Source: Hyphomicrobiales bacterium
GTDB lineage: Bacteria > Pseudomonadota > Alphaproteobacteria > Rhizobiales > Aestuariivirgaceae
DNA: 9,285 nucleotides
Direction of reading: 5' to 3'
NCBI GenBank assembly: GCA_027051995.1
Contig: JALUFY010000310.1
Location: 1 to 9,285, forward strand
Below the pieces are notes generated by a model. That model was not told the DNA's origin and searched no databases. It saw only the letters and a program-made list of their open reading frames with translations. Positions within the stretch are counted from its first letter, which is position 1; every line of letters starts with the position of its first letter. The position numbers and the translations under genes were made by a program. This document shows, piece after piece, positions 5,672 to 9,285 of the stretch.

Positions 5672-6367
5672 TCACCTCTGGTTGCTCCTGCTGTCCACCC
5701 GCTCCGCCTTGCCCGTGTCCTCCGGCTTCAGACCGCCCGCCCCGAAGGTGGTCTGAACCGGCCCCGGAAAGACAATTTTGCTGGCGTTCCGGCCCGCCCG
5801 GATACCCCTTGCATGGATGACGCCGTCCTTCAGCCTGACGGCCACCGGATCGTCACTGGAAATCTCCTTGGTGCGCACCGTGACGCGCGCTTTCCGGGTC
5901 GTCAGCACATAGCGCCCCTTCGAGGCGATGCGCACATTGTCCATCAGATCCAGCAGCTCCTGCTTCTTGTAATATACAGCCTTGTCGGCGCGGAATGTAA
6001 TGGTCTCGCCATTGTTTTTTTTCATCTCGCCGCTGACATCCGTCAGGTTGACGGTGTTCTTGCTGGCGTCCGGCCGCTCGGAGAGGCGCGCATGCACCGT
6101 GAAAGGCTGATTCGTCTCGTCCAGCCCGGAAATGTCCGTGTTGCGCACAAGGATGGTGCGCTTGTCGAGCATCGTCACCTTTACCCCGGGCGTTTTGACC
6201 TTGTCCGAGACGAAAAGCCCCGCCGTCCAGGCGAACCAGAGGATCGCCCCGGCGAAGGCCGCCAGCAGCGCCATGCTGATCCACCATGACAGGGGCCTGC
6301 CGCGCCTTTGCCGCTTCATCAGGGCGCTGGCGCCGCCATCATCGGTTTTCCGCTGGCGCAAGGCCAT
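5672..6367 (-). CDS. lptC: Lipopolysaccharide export protein LptC
   Basis: LptC is a bitopic inner-membrane protein that receives lipopolysaccharide from LptB2FG and hands it to LptA. The 231-residue product has a basic cytoplasmic N-terminus (KRQRRGR near 18-24), one transmembrane helix (about 28-52, WWISMALLAAFAGAILWFAW) and a periplasmic OstA-like domain (about 60-200, with VNLTDVSGEMKKNNGETITFRADKA as the clearest strand pattern, and DPVAVRLKDGVIHARGIR near its end). Sequence conservation is low in this family; the identification rests on topology, fold pattern and position immediately before lptA. The ATG at 6367 has GGAG 8 nt upstream; an internal ATG at 6319 is less likely. It follows accD after 24 nt, an unusual neighbour. 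An A8 run on the coding strand at 6022-6015 (codons 115-118) is a possible slippage site. Confidence 0.9.
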   Translation of the reverse strand: MALRQRKTDDGGASALMKRQRRGRPLSWWISMALLAAFAGAILWFAWTAGLFVSDKVKTPGVKVTMLDKRTILVRNTDISGLDETNQPFTVHARLSERPDASKNTVNLTDVSGEMKKNNGETITFRADKAVYYKKQELLDLMDNVRIASKGRYVLTTRKARVTVRTKEISSDDPVAVRLKDGVIHARGIRAGRNASKIVFPGPVQTTFGAGGLKPEDTGKAERVDSRSNQR

Positions 6368-6391
6368 GGCGCTTGCTCCGCTAAGGGGGGA

Positions 6392-7369
<978 letters not shown>

Positions 7370-7401
7370 GAGCTTCTACCTGCCCCCGCTTTGCGCGCGA
7401 A

Positions 7402-8238
7402 TTATGGCCTCTTGCCCGCCTTGAGGCCGCCCGCCAGCCCCCGCACCAGCTCCAGCACCGCCTCGATCGCGCCGTCCGTGGCCCGGCCCGTGTCATCCAG
7501 CCGCGCCGCCATCGCCGAAATCAGCGCCGATCCGGAGACGGCGGCGTCCGCCACCTCGCCGATGGCGCGCGCCTGCTCCGGCGTCTTCACGCCAAAGCCC
7601 ACGGCCACGGGGATGTCCGTATGCGCCTTGATGCGCGCCACGGCCTGCCCGACGCTGGCGATGTCCGGCGCCTTGGTGCCGGTCACTCCGGCCACCGAGA
7701 CATAATAGAGAAAGCCCGATGTATTGGCGAGCACCTTCGGCAGGCGCGCCGCGTCGGTGGTCGGCGTCGCCAGGCGGATGAAGTTGAGCCCGGCCTCCAT
7801 CGCCGGAATGCACAGCTCCTCGTCTTCCTCCGGCGGCAGATCGACGATGATCAGGCCGTCCACGCCCGCCTCTTTCGCCTTCTTCAGGAAGCGTTCGTTG
7901 CCGTAAACATAGACCGGATTGTAGTAGCCCATGAGCACGATGGGCGTTTCGTCATCGTCCTTTCGGAAGGCGCGCACCATGTCAAAGGTCTTCTCCATCG
8001 TCTGGCCCGCCTTCAGCGCCCTTTGCGAGGCCAGCTGGATGGCCGGGCCGTCGGCCATCGGATCGGTGAAGGGCATGCCCAGCTCGATGATGTCCGCGCC
8101 CGCCTCCGGCAGCGCCTTCATCAGCGCCAGCGATGTCCCGGGATCGGGGTCTCCCGCCGTGATGAAGGTCACCAGCCCGGCCCGCCCCTGCTCCTTCAGC
8201 GCATCGAAGCGCGCATCAATTCGCGTTCTGAAGCTCAC
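7402..8238 (-). CDS. trpA: Tryptophan synthase alpha chain (TrpA)
   Basis: TrpA cleaves indole-3-glycerol phosphate to indole and glyceraldehyde 3-phosphate and channels the indole to TrpB. The product, 278 residues, is a TIM barrel of normal length. The catalytic glutamate is E52 in [11 protein letters not shown] and the catalytic aspartate D63 in PMADGPAIQ, spaced 11 residues apart as in the E. coli enzyme. [47 protein letters not shown] and the phosphate-binding [11 protein letters not shown] and AAVSGSALI follow in order. I chose the GTG at 8238 because it overlaps the trpB stop as GTGA and has GGGAG 7 nt upstream. The open frame extends back to 8406, but those residues are the out-of-frame reading of trpB. 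The close coupling to trpB fits translational coupling for a 1:1 complex. Confidence 0.97.
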   Translation of the reverse strand: MSFRTRIDARFDALKEQGRAGLVTFITAGDPDPGTSLALMKALPEAGADIIELGMPFTDPMADGPAIQLASQRALKAGQTMEKTFDMVRAFRKDDDETPIVLMGYYNPVYVYGNERFLKKAKEAGVDGLIIVDLPPEEDEELCIPAMEAGLNFIRLATPTTDAARLPKVLANTSGFLYYVSVAGVTGTKAPDIASVGQAVARIKAHTDIPVAVGFGVKTPEQARAIGEVADAAVSGSALISAMAARLDDTGRATDGAIEAVLELVRGLAGGLKAGKRP

Positions 8239-9285
8239 AGTTTCACTCCCAGATGCTCCGCCACGGCGAAGATGTCCTTGTCGCCGCGCCCGCACATGTT
8301 CATGATGATGATCTCGTCGCGGCCCATTCTTGGCGCCATTTCGATGACCTGCGCCAGGGCGTGCGCAGGCTCCAGCGCCGGGATGATGCCCTCCAGCTTC
8401 GAGCACAGCTGGAACGAATCCAGCGCCTGCTGGTCGGTGGCCGAGACGTAATTGACCCGCCCCACCTCGTGCAGCCAGGCGTGCTCCGGCCCGATGCCGG
8501 GATAATCCAGCCCGGCGGAAATGGAATGCGCCTCGGTGATCTGGCCCTCGCCGTCCATCAGCAGATAGGTGCGGTTGCCGTGCAGCACGCCGGGCCGCCC
8601 GCCGGTGATGGAGGCCGCGTGCAGCCCCGTCTCGATGCCGCGTCCGGCGGCCTCGACGCCATACATGGCCACCTCCGTGTCATCGAGGAAGGGATAGAAC
8701 AGCCCCATGGCGTTCGAGCCGCCGCCGATTGCCGCCACCAGCGCGTCCGGCAGCCGCCCTTCCGCCGCCATGATCTGCTCCTTCGCCTCCTGGCCGATGA
8801 TGGCCTGAAAGTCGCGCACCATCTCCGGATAGGGATGCGGCCCGGCCACCGTGCCGATGCAGTAGAAGGTGTTCTCCACATTGGCCACCCAGTCGCGCAG
8901 CGCTTCGTTCAGCGCATCCTTCAGGGTGCGCGAACCAGACGAGACGGGCACCACCTCCGCCCCCAGCAGCTTCATGCGGAAGACATTGGGCGCCTGGCGC
9001 TCCACGTCCACCTCGCCCATGTAGACCACGCACTCAAGGCCGAAGCGCGCGCAGGCCGTCGCCGTGGCCACGCCATGCTGGCCCGCCCCGGTCTCGGCGA
9101 TGATGCGCGTCTTGCCCATGCGCCGGGCCAGCAGGATCTGCCCCAGCACGTTGTTGATCTTGTGCGCCCCGGTGTGATTGAGCTCATCGCGCTTGAAATA
9201 GATTTTCGCCCCGCCGAGGTGTCCGGTCATGCGCTCGGCGAAATACAGCGGGCTGGGCCGGCCGACGTAGTGCTTGAGAAAATCG
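8235..9285 (-). CDS. trpB: Tryptophan synthase beta chain (TrpB), 5' end outside window
   Basis: TrpB condenses indole with serine, using pyridoxal phosphate, to form tryptophan. The gene runs off the right edge. The first complete codon is at 9284, and 349 residues remain of about 400 expected, so roughly the first 50 are missing. The ATG at 9230 is internal; the in-frame sequence above it ([18 protein letters not shown]) is conserved family sequence. Visible are the cofactor lysine in HTGAHKINN (K42 of the fragment), the catalytic glutamate in [10 protein letters not shown], the cofactor phosphate loop GGGSNAMG and the C-terminal [10 protein letters not shown]. All active-site motifs are intact. 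trpA overlaps its stop by 3 nt (GTGA). In many alphaproteobacteria trpF precedes trpB; that part is not in view. Confidence 0.97.
   Translation of the reverse strand, partial: DFLKHYVGRPSPLYFAERMTGHLGGAKIYFKRDELNHTGAHKINNVLGQILLARRMGKTRIIAETGAGQHGVATATACARFGLECVVYMGEVDVERQAPNVFRMKLLGAEVVPVSSGSRTLKDALNEALRDWVANVENTFYCIGTVAGPHPYPEMVRDFQAIIGQEAKEQIMAAEGRLPDALVAAIGGGSNAMGLFYPFLDDTEVAMYGVEAAGRGIETGLHAASITGGRPGVLHGNRTYLLMDGEGQITEAHSISAGLDYPGIGPEHAWLHEVGRVNYVSATDQQALDSFQLCSKLEGIIPALEPAHALAQVIEMAPRMGRDEIIIMNMCGRGDKDIFAVAEHLGVKL
8246..8250 (-). promoter_or_regulatory. Ribosome binding site of trpA inside the trpB 3' end
   Basis: GGGAG on the minus strand, 7 nt before the GTG at 8238 and within the last codons of trpB. 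It settles the TrpA start at the GTGA overlap, where the ribosome finishing TrpB can reinitiate. Confidence 0.65.

Noticed and set aside
8239..8406. Upstream start of TrpA at 8406
   Set aside because: The added residues are the shifted reading of the trpB 3' end. The GTG at 8238 has the stop overlap, the ribosome site and the correct family N-terminus.

Overview
The window is GC-rich, densely coded bacterial chromosome carrying housekeeping genes only. The block lptC-lptA-lptB-rpoN-hpf-ptsN, together with an AccD of the alphaproteobacterial type (three of the four zinc-ribbon cysteines replaced), points to an alphaproteobacterium. I cannot place it below class level. No mobile element, tRNA, rRNA, CRISPR array, phage gene or defence gene is visible.

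Layout. Positions 1-1133 on the plus strand hold the 3' part of an elongation factor G-like GTPase gene, missing its G domain because the window begins inside it. It meets the other genes head-on at a strong inverted repeat (1177-1213) that can terminate transcription from both sides. Everything else is on the minus strand and reads from right to left: trpB (5' end outside the window), trpA, accD, lptC, lptA, lptB, rpoN, hpf, ptsN.

From trpB to lptB the genes are packed closely (a GTGA overlap at trpB/trpA, gaps of 32, 24, 17 and about 100 nt after that) and could be cotranscribed. About 20 nt after lptB there is a weak terminator-like hairpin, then an extended -10 promoter candidate in front of rpoN. 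A second, weaker sigma-70 type candidate lies before hpf. ptsN follows hpf after only 19 nt.

How the genes work together. TrpA and TrpB form tryptophan synthase. AccD is the carboxyltransferase beta subunit of acetyl-CoA carboxylase, the first step of fatty acid synthesis. LptC (inner-membrane anchored), LptA (periplasmic bridge) and LptB (cytoplasmic ATPase) belong to the lipopolysaccharide export machine. RpoN (sigma-54), the long ribosome hibernation factor HPF and EIIA-Ntr (PtsN) form the conserved downstream regulatory group for nitrogen, stress and stationary-phase physiology.

I found no undescribed system. The points worth a second look are small: the joining of a trp-acc run directly to the lpt run, a long hairpin in the rpoN leader, an 18-bp in-frame duplication in rpoN, an hpf start without a Shine-Dalgarno sequence, two competing palindromes between lptA and lptB, and an A8 tract in lptC. 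There is no stretch of more than 300 bases without a gene.
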